Source of the DNA: Physella acuta
Lineage: Eukaryota > Mollusca > Gastropoda > Physidae
Direction of reading: 5' to 3'
DNA length: 64,000 nucleotides
NCBI RefSeq assembly: GCF_028476545.1
Contig: NW_026733209.1
Coordinates: 1 to 64,000 of the forward strand
Part shown: positions 1-16,639 of the stretch, in pieces
Layout of the letters: each line of letters begins with the position of its first letter
Numbering within the stretch: position 1 is the stretch's first letter
Notes under the pieces: model-generated
Database searches by the model: none
The model's input: only the letters and a program-made list of their open reading frames with translations
Told to the model about the DNA's origin: nothing
Translations under genes and position numbers: made by a program

Positions 1-300
1 AACTTTATTAATCGATTTAGTTATTGTATTGATCTATTAGCTATTTTATTGATCGATTCAGTTGTTGTATTGATCAATTAAGTAATTTTATTGATCGATT
101 CAGTTACTGTAATGATCGATTTAGCTATTTCATTCATCGATTCAGCTATTGCATTGGTCTATTCAGTATTGAATTCGTCGATTTAGCTATTCCATTAATC
201 GATTCAGTTATTGCATTGAAAAATTGAGTTATTGTATTAATCTAGTTAGTTATTGCATTGATCTATCTATTTTTAGTTAGCGCAGTGATCGATTCAGTTA
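1..300. repeat. Degenerate tandem repeat, ATTGATCGATTCAGTTATTG-like
   Basis: Phrases like attgatcgattcagttattg recur about every 27-30 bases with many substitutions. The array starts at the window edge, so it probably continues to the left. From 300 to about 760 I see only ordinary AT-rich sequence. Confidence 0.7.
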
Positions 301-764
301 TCGTTGTCATCAGGAGTTACTGTCACGTTTAACACAGTGCGTTTGATCATTGAATTCAGGTTGGATCTAACTTAATACCTTCAATCATCAGCTGTACCGG
401 TCTAATGTATAAACTGCCATCTGCCTCATTTCACAAGAATATCACAAAGTATTCGTTACGATTTACAATTTATTTTACCTTTTACAGATCTAGACAAACT
501 TTTTGGATACACATTATATTTATGTCCACAGTTTTAAGAAACTAACTTCAAAACGGTATTGAAGATAAAAATCGCTAAATAGGGTTGCGTGATTTAATAA
601 TAGAAGAGTTCAAGGACCGACAAACTTTCATAAAAACCTGCCATTGATAAAATGTCGATTATAGATTTAGAAGTGAGACAGATAGAAGGACAGACATTGT
701 ATTGAGGGGTTTGGTGAATGAAACTGGTGGGGTTCAGTAACTCCACAAAGGTTAAGAACCGCTG

Positions 765-1190
<426 letters not shown>

Positions 1191-1329
1191 AGGGTAAATG
1201 TTTGAAAGGCGTCAAGACGTCAGCTAGGCGCACCGGCAAAAGTTTAGATAACTCTGCTTAGAGTAACTCAAAGTTGATACAATTTTGCCGCCTATGGTGT
1301 GAAATAAAGAAAATGTATAAGTCCTGTAA

Positions 1330-1530
1330 CACCACAAGACGTCATATTATGAGATGTTTTGTAATGTTATGATATGTCAAGTTATGTAATCAAAGTGTCA
1401 TGAATTGTCATTTCATGTTTAGAGTTGTTTTGTAATGTGGTGATGTGTCCTGTTATATAATCAAAGGTCATTACATGTCAAGAATTGTCATGTCATGTTA
1501 TGGGATGTCATGTCATCAGATGACACGTGA
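1330..1530. repeat. Degenerate TGTCATG-rich repeats
   Basis: Short words such as tgtcatg and gttatg recur irregularly in the putative third LPMO intron, just downstream (minus strand) of its exon 3. This looks like an old decayed tandem array. Confidence 0.45.
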
Positions 1531-1557
1531 CGGGTGTCGGGCGGTACCGTGTGATAC

Positions 1558-6464
<4,907 letters not shown>

Positions 6465-6600
6465 GGTGCGTCTTCGACTGCTGGAAAGGAAATGATCGAT
6501 TTGAGGATTTTTAAAGAAAATTAAGAACATGTAAAGAAAATCAATAAGACTAATTCGTACATTGTGGCGAATCTATGGGTGTGGTAGGTGGGGTTCACTC

Positions 6601-6774
6601 CCGGTGTCTTTCAGACTTTTGTATCGGGGGGGGGGGGGGGTCACTTCAAACTTTCAGGGGGGTGGAGGGGAAATGATACAAGTTTTTAAAGTATATTGTC
6701 TATTCTATTCTATATACATTCTATTTCGTTGCCCCCCACCCCACTCCCGAAGATATGCCTGAAAGAGACGCTGG
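6601..6774. mobile_element. Poly-C hAT-like MITE, copy c
   Basis: Left ggtgtctttcagacttt plus poly-G; right gaagatatgcctgaaagagacgctg. Flanks gttcactc and gttctcac agree at 6 of 8 bases, a weak possible target duplication. Confidence 0.65.
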
Positions 6775-6837
6775 TTCTCACACGGTGGCTCTATAACATA
6801 GTCACGTGGTACTTTTATACAATATTTTATCATAAAG

Positions 6838-7029
<192 letters not shown>

Positions 7030-7316
7030 TGAGTGTGTGTGTGTGTTTGTGTGTGTGTCGGCCTTCATAGGTCTATAATTTAAATATACACCGCATACGC
7101 GTACATGTATGTGTATAAGATTAAATCACTGTTAACTTAATAGTAACAATGTTTATCTATAGTTTATTAATAATACAGTTGGAAGTAGCACTGTTTTCTC
7201 TTCAGTTAACCCGTTTACGTCATGGTGTCACCCCACACCCTTGTAATAATTAATACTTAAAAGATTATTTAACTGTAATTAATCATTAATGGAACAGACA
7301 CAAAGCATTTTTCTTC

Positions 7317-7422
7317 TGTAAATTTTGCAATTTTTTTGCCATGGTGTCACCCCCCCCCCCCTAAATGGTGTCACCGGTGCGGTCCGCACACCCGCCCCGC
7401 CAACGCTACGCCTCTGATTTTG
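7317..7422. mobile_element. CGTAGC-family hAT MITE, truncated right part
   Basis: ttttttgccatggtgtcacc, a poly-C run, taaatggtgtcac, gtgcggtccgcac and gctacgcctctg match the right end of the 2.2-kb copy. The left end is missing. Confidence 0.75.
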
Positions 7423-7518
7423 CCTACCCTGGCCTATAGAAAATCACGGGAACTCGTTAAAAATCATTCTAGACAATGAAACCTATGTGTTGACAAAAAA
7501 AAATATAATAAAATTGTA

Positions 7519-8573
7519 TCTAATATATAAAGCTCAGTTCTGTATGTAACGCATTTGTATATCGTTGGAATTGTACGAATTTAAAAGTTAGAAAATTATC
7601 GTGCGCATTTGTCTAAATTTATGAGCTAAAAAATTACCATTGAAAGTGTTGGGAAATAATTTTCATTTTTCAAATTACAGTAATAATTGTCGGCGTGTTC
7701 ATGAAACACAAGTTTTAAAAAAAATATCATCTTTTACAAAAATTCTAATTATGTCTTTATTTAGTCCTATAGCACTTACTTCCCTTTGATAAATTAGGAA
7801 AAACGCAATTACTTCCCTTTATAAAATCATTGCATTAGTCGAAAATAATTTACTTTTTAATTACTTTGTTTTGGTGTTGGGAAAAAAAAATAATTACATA
7901 ATTAGCGGGGATTGATCAAGTGCAAATGTTGTAGGTATTTTACGGATAAGCTTGGAGTATTAAAATTGTTTATTAAATTGAAACAGGCGCGTTCGTTTAA
8001 GTGAGTGCAAAAGACTGTGAATAACTTGGGGTACTATAGTCGTTCATTAAGCTAAAACAGGTGATTCCGCCCCGGGCGTTTATGTTCGCGTTAGTGTTTT
8101 CTTTGTGTTTAGGTGGGTTTGCGTTAGTGGTTGCGTTTTGATTTGGTTCGTTTTTGTTCTTTTTTTTTTCGTTTTTGTTTGTGTTTTTTTTGTTTGGTTT
8201 GTATTTGTGTTTTTGGTTGGTTTTGCGTTTGGATTTGGTTTGTTTTCGTTTGCTTTTTTCGTTGATTTTTTTTGTTGGTATTGGTGTTTGTGGTTGGGTT
8301 TGTTGTTAGGTTTTTGTTTTCGTTTGCTTTTTTGTTTGTTTTTTCTTTGTGTTTGTATTGGTGTTTGTGGTTGTGGTTGGGTTTGTTGTTAGGTTTTTGT
8401 TTTCGTTTGTATTTGTAATTGTGTTAGCGTTATGTTTGCGTTTTGTTGTTTTGGTTGGTTGTGGTTTGGGTGGGCAATGCCGGGTTTATGATGATTACTA
8501 AACACACAGGTAATGGTCTTTAACAGAAAGGTTTTTCACAGAAGCCAGAGCAGGGCCTGGCCGGGACGGCTAG
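7519..8573 (+). mobile_element. Non-autonomous Helitron, copy 1 of a tandem pair
   Basis: Starts TCTAATATATAAAGCTCAG and ends in a small GCCG-GGA-CGGC hairpin running into CTAG. The base before it is A and the tandem array is followed by T, the A^T insertion habit of Helitrons. The interior has an AT-rich first half and a T/G-rich second half (8050-8470). No Rep/helicase is encoded, so it needs an enzyme from elsewhere. Confidence 0.85.
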
Positions 8574-9637
8574 TCTAATATATAAAGCTCAGATCTGTAT
8601 GTAATGCATTTGTATGTCGTTGGAATTGTACGAATTTAAGTGTTAGAAAATTAGCGTGCGCATTTGTCTAAATTTATGAGCTAAAAAATTACTATTGAAA
8701 GTGTTGGGAAATAATTTTCATTTTTCAAATTACAGTAATAATTGTCGGCGTGTTCATTAAACACAAGTTTTAAAAAAAATATCATCTTTTACAAAAATTC
8801 TAATTATGTCTTTATTTAGTCCTATAGCACTTACTTCCCTTTGATAAATTAGGAAAAACACAATTACTTCCCTTTATAAAACCATTGCATTCCGTGAAAA
8901 TAATTTACTTTTTAATTACTTTGTTTTGGTGTTGGGAAAAAAATAATTACATAATTAGCGGGGATTGATCAAGTGCAAATGTTGTAGGTATTTTACGGAT
9001 AAGCTTGGAGTATTAAAATTGTTTATTAAATTGAAACAGGCGCGTTCGTTTAAGTGAGTGCAAAAGACTATGAATAAGTTGGGGTACTATAGTCGTTTAT
9101 TAAGCTAAAACAGGTGATTCCGCCCCGGGCGTTTATGTTCGCGTTAGTGTTTTCTTTGTGTTTAGGTGGGTTTGCGTTAGTGGTTGCGTTTTAATTTGGT
9201 TCGTTTTTGTTCTTTCTTTTTTCGTTTTTGTTTGTGTTTTTTTTTGTTTGGGTTTGTATTTGTGTTTTTGGTTGGTTTTCCGTTTGGATTTGGTTTTTTT
9301 TCGTTTGCTTTTTTCGTTGATTTTTTTTTTTGTTGGTATTGGTGTTTGTGGTTGGGTTTGTTGTTAGGTTTTTGTTTTCGTTTGCTTTTTTGTTTGTTTT
9401 TTCTTTGTGTTTGTATTGGTGTTTGTGGGTGTGGTTGTGTTTGTTGTTAAGTTTTTGTTTTCGTTTGTATTTGTAATTGTGTTAGCGTTATGTTTGCGTT
9501 TTGTTGTTTTGGTTTTGGTTGGTTGTGGTTTGGGTGGGCAATGCCGGGTTTATGATGATTACTAAACACACAGGTAATGGTCTTTAACAGAAAGGTTTTT
9601 CACAGAAGCCAGAGCAGGGCCTGGCCGGGACGGCTAG
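8574..9637 (+). mobile_element. Non-autonomous Helitron, copy 2 of a tandem pair
   Basis: Begins at the very next base after copy 1 with TCTAATATATAAAGCTCAG and ends with the same hairpin and CTAG, followed by T. Nearly identical to copy 1 apart from small length changes in the T/G-rich part. Head-to-tail joining without filler is an expected product of rolling-circle replication past the terminator. Confidence 0.85.
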
Positions 9638-10310
9638 TATAGTATATACATTTATACGCGTATAATCTGTGATAATCCACTCACCTAAAACTGAATCTGG
9701 AACAGGAAATACCACCTTCAGTGAACACATCCCATAATCACAGAGCTGCTGTCCATTTTGTGTGTCTACCTGTTCATTGGGTGCCTGAATTCAGTCTTCT
9801 GGTTAAGTTCAGCCAAGTGTAACCCCTTCGCCCCTTCCCTCCCCCCCCCCCACACACACCTCCACACGAAATTCAAGGGCTGGATTAAAATCGTAACGGA
9901 GATACCTCTATCCTAACTTAACCACTGTAGGCCTGTATTTTTTTATCGTTGATCTTTGTCTAAGAATTAATCTTGTCGCATAATTTTTCAATATTTTTTA
10001 CAATATACTTTTCAGTTTTATCTGGATTTAATTTATAAAAAGATCTATAAATAGGTTTAATTTCTTTTTATTTTATTTTATAGTACAGGTATAAAAAACT
10101 TGATAATCATTTTTCATCTAATTAATGATGTCTGCCTTCTGCTTTTGGAGATTAACGTTTTGCACACATTTAATATGTAGTCAGTGTAATGATCTTTTAA
10201 GCTTCTGCACCTATAAATTATTCTGTTTTAGAAGGATTTTTTTACAGTTAGTTTTTTAGTGAAATTTCTAACTTAAACAACGGCTTAACTATCATTACAC
10301 ACCCACACCC
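9638..10310. other. No gene recognised
   Basis: Ordinary non-repetitive AT-rich sequence with one poly-C/CA patch near 9840-9870. No coding or RNA feature supported. Confidence 0.5.

Positions 10311-10392
<82 letters not shown>
10311..10392. repeat. (AT)n microsatellite
   Basis: About 80 bases of AT dinucleotide. Confidence 0.97.
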
Positions 10393-10393
<1 letters not shown>

Positions 10394-10401
10394 TAGATCT
10401 A

Positions 10402-10551
10402 CGATAATGCCCGATACACACTTGCCCAAATAGACGTTTGCCGGATCTGAACGTATGCCCTAATTATACTTTGGACCGTTACTGGATTGTGTCACATGCC
10501 CCAAAGCCATTAACCCGTCATGCTCGAAGGCCCGTTGCCCGAAAACAAATC
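10402..10551. repeat. GCCCGAA/TGCCC-type short repeats
   Basis: Words such as cgcccgataca, ttgcccaaat, gtatgcccta and gttgcccgaaa recur. They are the reverse complement in style of the cgggcaaatggcctt words at 11.77-11.89 kb. Each block abuts an AT array, so together they may be two arms of one element. Confidence 0.35.
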
Positions 10552-10990
10552 AATTAATTTTTAAATTGAGACATAAAAATAAACACCAAAAAATTGAAAA
10601 CAAAATTCTTGAAAAATAATTATATTACAAAATACATAGTCTCAAAAAAAAATTTAAAAAATTATATATATTCTAAATGTAAAAATATCAAAATATTACA
10701 AACATTTTTATATACATCAAAGTGGTAAACATCTTGTTTTAAAATCGACAGAAAAAAAATGAATTTGAACATACATTCCCTGACATGTTAAAATTATTAC
10801 CTGAAACGTAATGTTGTGTAAATGCTAAGTTAACAGATTTTTAAAAATACCTCGAGGGTACTAATGTAAAATACAATAAGATACGAACTAAATGTATTTT
10901 GTATATCGATTGGTACAATCCTTTTAAATTGTTTCTAATCGATCTTTGCAAACTAAACCTTTACTGCAAATGTAGTTCCCTTCAAAGTAG

Positions 10991-11182
10991 CAGAGCTTCT
11001 TTCAGGCACCTCTTCGGGGGTGGGGGAGGGTAGGGGCTCTGCTACCCCCGAAGAACGTCTATCCCCCCGAACGAAATAGAATTTATAATGAAAATATATA
11101 CCCCCATGTAATATTTAGTTCGCCTCCCCCATCCTCTCTAAAATTTAGGGATGAAGAAAAAAGTCTGAAAGAAACACCGAGC
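10991..11182. mobile_element. Poly-C hAT-like MITE, copy d
   Basis: CAGAGCTTCTTTCAGGCACCTC at left and aaaaaagtctgaaagaaacacc at right, with the gaacgaaatagaatttata core. No target duplication recognised. Confidence 0.75.
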
Positions 11183-11769
11183 ACATTTTATATATACGAT
11201 GCTATCCTTTCCAAAAGTGAGTTTAGCGTGTAGGGTAATGTAGGCGGTGACCTTAACATTCATTCAGGAAGTTGTAACATATTTATTACACGGTGTCTGA
11301 GGCCGTAAACTTAACATTTCAACGGAGTCTTTTGATAAATGTTTTTAGTACCTTGTTTAGCCGTCGTGTTCAGGTAGTTATATCACAAATATTACCTGAT
11401 GTCGGCGGTGCGGTGTCTCGCAACACTTAACAAAGACGTTTTCGTTTGATTTGCCTTGCTATGCCAATGTGGTGTGGAGATATTTTCTCAAAAGAATGAC
11501 GCGCAGTCTAGGCTATGGATTGTAAAAATGTAGTCGCTTATTTTTTTTACAACTTTCCATTCAACGCACGATGGCGTAATAAAGAATTTGACTTTTAAAT
11601 TAAAGACGATCTGAAATGAAATATAATTTATTTTCGTTTTATAGGAGGAAAGAAAAATATTTTACTTTACACTTTTCACGCTACAATTATTCCTTAACTC
11701 CCAAACAAATAGGGGTAAAGGGGGTGGTTATTTTCAAGTAAAGGTGGGATTGAGCTTTGACCCACTAAG

Positions 11770-11893
11770 TGTGTTAAAATATATTTTCGGACAATTATCC
11801 TTTCGGGAAAACGGCCTTCGGGCATTTTGCTTTCGGGTAATCGCCAGATTCGGACAATCGTCCATTCGGGCAAATGGCCTTAGGGAAAATGTG
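11770..11893. repeat. TTCGGGCAAATGGCC-type short repeats
   Basis: tttcggacaattatcc, ttcgggcattttgc, ttcggacaatcgtcc and ttcgggcaaatggcc follow one another as a degenerate 13-20-bp motif. Confidence 0.5.
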
Positions 11894-11919
11894 TCTTTTA
11901 AACCCAATTTCCGTCTCCC

Positions 11920-11920
<1 letters not shown>

Positions 11921-11999
<79 letters not shown>

Positions 12000-12000
12000 A
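11921..12000. repeat. (AT)n then (GT)n microsatellite
   Basis: About 60 bases of AT followed by about 20 of GT. Confidence 0.95.
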
Positions 12001-12403
12001 ATGTGTGTAGGCATGTATTTATACATATTGGCACTGAACATCGAGACATACTTCAAGCCGTCAAACCACATGCCCATAACCTCTCTACTAACAGTTGAAG
12101 CGGAACTTAAAATCTAGAACTCATGGACCCGAACGACCCTTACCTCTGAAGCTACTTGAAAGTTCCCCATTGAGTGCAGTATTCTATTTTTAAACTCCCA
12201 TTACGAATCGATTTTAATTTAATGTCCGCCCAGTAGTGGAGTAGAGAATAAAATTGTATATTCTGTGAGCTTACTGGATCATTTCATCGAGTTGAATAAT
12301 GTAAAATTTATTGTCTAAGATTCTTTGATTACTGTACTGCAACGACACGCTAGCAACATAACACTGTGTTGAAGGATACAACTATATATACCAGTATATA
12401 GGC

Positions 12404-12457
12404 CTATACCAATATATATACATATATATAAATAAATATATATATATAAATAAATAA

Positions 12458-12521
<64 letters not shown>
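12404..12521. repeat. (AT)n microsatellite with AAAT interruptions
   Basis: AT dinucleotide with several aaataaat interruptions. Confidence 0.93.
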
Positions 12522-12534
12522 CACTATACATTGC

Positions 12535-12960
12535 CACTACACATACCAATAGATACACAACTATACATACCACTTTATATAGTACGTATATAACTAGATA
12601 TACCAATAGATATACCACTAGATATAACACTGGATGTACCACCAGATATGCCACTAGGAATACCACTAGATATACCAGTAGATATACAACTAGATATGGC
12701 CACTGTACATTTTGCACTTTTTTGCCTTGGTGTCACTCCTCCCCTTAAATGGTGTCATACGATGCGGCCCGCTCCCGCCCCACCCCGCTACGCCACTACC
12801 ACTAGATATACCACCAGATATACCACCAGCTTTACCACCAGATATACCACTAGATATACCACTAGATATACCACCAGATATACTTCTAGATATACCACTA
12901 GATATACCACTAAATATACCACTAGATATACCACTAGATATAATACTAGTTATAACGCCA
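12535..12960. repeat. 12-bp minisatellite ATACCACTAGAT
   Basis: Roughly thirty imperfect copies of a 12-base unit. The array is split at 12,700-12,798 by a piece of the CGTAGC-family MITE. Because 12 is a multiple of three, repeats of Ile-Pro-Leu-Asp or Thr-Thr-Arg-Tyr appear in open frames without evidence of coding. Confidence 0.9.
12700..12798. mobile_element. CGTAGC-family hAT MITE, truncated, inside a minisatellite
   Basis: ttttttgccttggtgtcac, taaatggtgtca, gatgcggcccgc and cgctacgccac match the right end of the family. Confidence 0.75.
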
Positions 12961-13187
12961 ATCAGCACTTGGAATGTCTTTATTAGTGTCAGCTTTGAAC
13001 AGTTATCCATGCTCTAGTGCTAGACTCGTTTTCTCTTGTCTTCTTGTACCGAGTGTTGTGGTTGTTTTAAGTTGTTTTAAGTTCATTTTTGCGAATCGAC
13101 AACGTTACATATCCTCTGCGATCCTCTACCAAAACTTTTTACGTTAACAAAAAAAGGTATGTGTCACTTCATAATAATTTTTTTTTC

Positions 13188-13290
13188 AAGGACACACACA
13201 CACACACCCACACGCACAGACACGCACACGCACACATACACACACACGCAAACGTACACACACACACACAAACACACACACAGACAGACA
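13188..13290. repeat. (CA)n-rich microsatellite
   Basis: Imperfect CA dinucleotide run with cg, ca and ga variants. Confidence 0.9.
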
Positions 13291-13369
13291 CAAAATAAAA
13301 AAAAACGTTGAAAATTTAGGAAAAGTTGGAAAGAATAAAAACTTGTAACCAAACCTCAGTATGGGGCCT

Positions 13370-13585
13370 CTGTCAGGTTGTAAGGGGCTCGACTGTCTCT
13401 TGAGATCTGATTCGTACATGAGTCTACAGAACGTCCCTGTGTCCAGCCAGCGCTGATGGGTACCAGTACTCACATTAGGGAATGTTGGAGGCTGCTAGGC
13501 ATAGCTGTCCCACCATCCCTTCAAATGCCGAGGTCACAGAAACATACGAAATCTACTTTATTTGCCTTAAGTGTTATTGGTCTAG
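13370..13585 (+). repeat. SINE family A copy
   Basis: acagaacgtccctgtgtccagccagcgctgatgggtacc, cacattagggaatg, tgccgaggtcacagaaacat and ctactttatttgcc match the family in order. Confidence 0.7.
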
Positions 13586-13594
13586 AAAAGTAAT

Positions 13595-14040
13595 ATATAT
13601 ATATATATAATTCTCTTCTGGGAGACGTTAGAAAACAAGCTGTAAGCGGGCCGAGCAGCCCCCTCTTTTCCTCTCTAGGCATATCGCAACCACCCACACA
13701 CCCACATGGTCTGGTGAGCTGTAGTTCACGCTAAATGTTTACATCGTAGGCCTAGAGCCGGGTTTAGTGACGGCTATTAGGGGCAGATAATTTAGTTTAA
13801 AACTATTTTATACTTAGGGGATGTAACTAAGTGGAGGCCGCTTTCACGTGGGTGGGGGTGGGGGTGGGGGGTAGGTTTTGGGGGAAAGGAGGGTTTTAGT
13901 GTTTTAAAGAAAATATTTTCAGTGGCAGCATTGGTACTGTCGAATTCACAAATTATGAATTACTGAACAGTAGAAAATAAAACAACTAAATAGCGGCGTA
14001 TGATACGCCGCGGGTCGGCTCGTTTTAATTATTAAAAAAA
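13595..14040 (+). repeat. Dispersed 400-bp repeat with hairpin end, copy 1
   Basis: From ttctcttctggga to cggctcgtttta this matches, inverted, the segment 59,800-60,205, with shared words ttagaaaacaagctg, ggtgagc, attaggggcagataat, cattggtactgtcgaattc and caactaaatagc. Near its end GCGGCGTA-tga-TACGCCGC is a perfect 8-bp-stem hairpin. Class unknown; the end hairpin is compatible with a Helitron/Helentron-type element. Confidence 0.65.
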
Positions 14041-14943
14041 AAACAACTCGGCCGAATCAACCATTCATCTATTATCTGACTTCAATCTAAAGGGGGCGAA
14101 CTCTAGTAGACCAGTTTTTGTGAGCTGCAGCTCAGCTCATGTTAACATCAGGGGAAGAAAGCGAGTACGACGTTACGATTATCTGCCCCTTGTTCGCTGT
14201 CAATTATCAAGCATGTAAGGTCTACATAATCTTGTTGTCTCCACTTTTATTATTGATTTTAATACTATTTTACCTGCATTTTTCAAATGATCTAATGCCT
14301 AATTAGATAACAAAAATTAGATATTCTTGCATTGTCATCGGAGAGAAATAGACCTGGGAAGCTTGAACTAGATAGCTGCATTAGAAGTAGGTTAAACTGA
14401 GTTAAAAAAAAATTGACACGAACCAAAAATGATCAAAAGCGAATAAGCAAACAAACATAAAGTGTGAACTGAATAAAAGCTGGTAGTAAAGTGATAAAGG
14501 TTTAACATTGCAGCATTTAATAATGACAGTTAAAAAAATGTTTCTAGACTTCTGATTCAAACTAGTTTTTATTAAGCTTTAATTTAAATATCTTTCTCTA
14601 ACTGGATGTCGTGTTTCATCCATTATGAACGGAAACTTACGATCTTAATTTCACCAATTCTACCAAATCGATTTGTTTCAAACTTACGGCATTATTCAAG
14701 CCCCGACGACAATCATGCACGCTGGCTGCAATTTGGCATAATTAGATCTTTAATTAAGTTTGAAATATTAATTCAATTTTTTGGTATACAGTACGCCTAC
14801 TAATATAATCTCGCTTTGACACATTGCTGTATTTAATCAGATTTTAATCATGTGATTTTCTTAATACTAAAAGGTAAAAATGAATATGTTTATATAAACG
14901 TTTATAATAATTAGCTTTTAAATGCACTACAAGGAATATGAGT

Positions 14944-15193
14944 CAGAGGCGTAGCGAGGGGGGGGGGGTGCGGATCGCACCGGGTGATACCATTTAGGGG
15001 GGTGACACCAAGGCAAAAAATAACAAAATATATAGAGAAAAACTTGAGGGGGGGGGGGGGAGGTGCAAATCGAAAGTTTGAGGGGGGGGGGGGTGCAAAT
15101 CGAAAATTTGTCCCTGGGAAGGGTCGCTACGCCTCTGGGGGGTGACACCATTAAGTGCCGCACCGGGTGACACCCTACCTCGCTACGCCACTA
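14944..15193 (-). mobile_element. Non-autonomous hAT element (CGTAGC family), full copy
   Basis: Starts CAGAGGCGTAGCGAGG and ends CCTCGCTACGCCACTA. The exact 8-bp duplication ATATGAGT flanks it at 14936-14943 and 15194-15201. Confidence 0.92.
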
Positions 15194-15201
15194 ATATGAG
15201 T

Positions 15202-15300
15202 ATCGACTCACTTTAGGGAAACCTAGCGCTGACCATAATATCTCTTCATATGCCGAGGTAATTGAAACATACGAACTTTACTTCATGTGCCATATGGACT
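15202..15300 (+). repeat. SINE family A fragment
   Basis: atcgactcactttagggaaa, gctgaccataat, cttcatatgccgaggta and tttacttcatgtgcc match the 3' half of the family, directly right of a hAT MITE. Confidence 0.6.
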
Positions 15301-15762
15301 CGAACATGAAAGACGGTGATGATAAATAAGTACACAAGGTCATTATGATCCATAATTTGCGAACCACTGCACTAACCATTCCCGAGAAATTAGGTCAGAA
15401 ATGTCATCGTGATCCTGATAAGCGCTCAAGTGTGACGGGCAATGTTTAGCTCGATTCTCATTGGTCAAGATTGTAGAGCTGGGGATAAAAACATTCATGG
15501 GTTTGGAATGAACTTCAGAACGATAAAACATGGACATAAAAGAATTCAAAAGATTACAAATTAATATTTAATGATGGATGCATAGAAAAAAGATGAATAG
15601 AAAAAACATCTTTTAATAGATACATTTACAAATCTTCTTGTATCGCATAATACTTTGTATTAGTACATTAATACAGCCACATACTATCTTGTATTAGTTT
15701 ATAGACACAGCCACATAATATACTGCATCAGTATATAGAAAGGCACATAATGTTTTGTATTA

Positions 15763-15799
<37 letters not shown>

Positions 15800-15803
<4 letters not shown>

Positions 15804-16465
15804 ACGAGGCTATTTGCCTGTAGTGCCAAATGTTAACGAGTTCTGCTCGACAACGCCAAATGTTACCGAGTCTAACCACTCATTCTACACAACATCGACC
15901 ACAGTATAGATACTCGAAGACGCAGGTTCGCTATTGATCCTTTTATTACATGAATCAAAGAAATGCTTCACAATAACATAATGAATCAAAAGGAATGCTT
16001 CACAATAATAGTCTGAATCAACTGACCCCCAACAGTCCTCACTAGTCTTCATATAACTGAATGCACATGTCTATCGTCCTTCTTAACACAATACGGCTAA
16101 CCCGTTCAATAACCAACTTGATACTGCCACACTGACTGACTGATCGAGAGAGAGAGAACCAGAGGGGGAACTCAGCCGTCGCCCTCCTATATATCCCCTT
16201 TGTATCCGTAATCGTATTCGGTTCTATCATAATCGTAATCGTACTCGATTCTAATCGTTGCATCAGAATGTTAATTACGCCGCTTCTGTCGTACAGTCCG
16301 ATTTAATAAGCCATCTGCATCCTGTCACATCAAAGTTGACAGACCGTATTATCGTATCGCTTCCCAAGATACTACGCCTTGGCTTTCTGATCGTTATCAG
16401 CCAACACCTGCACTGTGACGTCAGACTGTAATACGTTATGTTTCTGGTAACTTCCCCTAGTTACA
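15800..16465 (-). repeat. 3' LTR of the gypsy-like element
   Basis: TGTAACGAGG at the left edge and CCTAGTTACA at the right edge on the plus strand. Matches the other LTR base for base over nearly all of its 666 bases. A TATATA stretch at about 16190 could serve as the LTR promoter in minus orientation. Confidence 0.95.
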
Positions 16466-16484
16466 TCCACCCCTGCCTTTTTTT
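16466..16484 (-). other. Polypurine tract of the LTR element
   Basis: On the element's sense strand a run of A and G residues (AAAAAAAGGCAGGGGTGGA) lies directly before the 3' LTR, where plus-strand DNA synthesis normally starts. Confidence 0.7.
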
Positions 16485-16639
16485 GTGTGTTATCAACCAC
16501 AAACAACGCTTGGCAGGTGCAGTCCTTCAAAGTCAATCGCACCACCGTAAAAAAAAACAATGTATTGTTCCACTCACTGTCAATGTCGTCACATTCGTAT
16601 AAGATTGACAGTTATCCCTATTTCACATATCAAATGTGT

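Noticed and set aside
8100-9450. Phe/Val/Cys-rich frames in the Helitrons
   Set aside because: They follow the T/G-rich composition, differ between the two copies and match no protein family.
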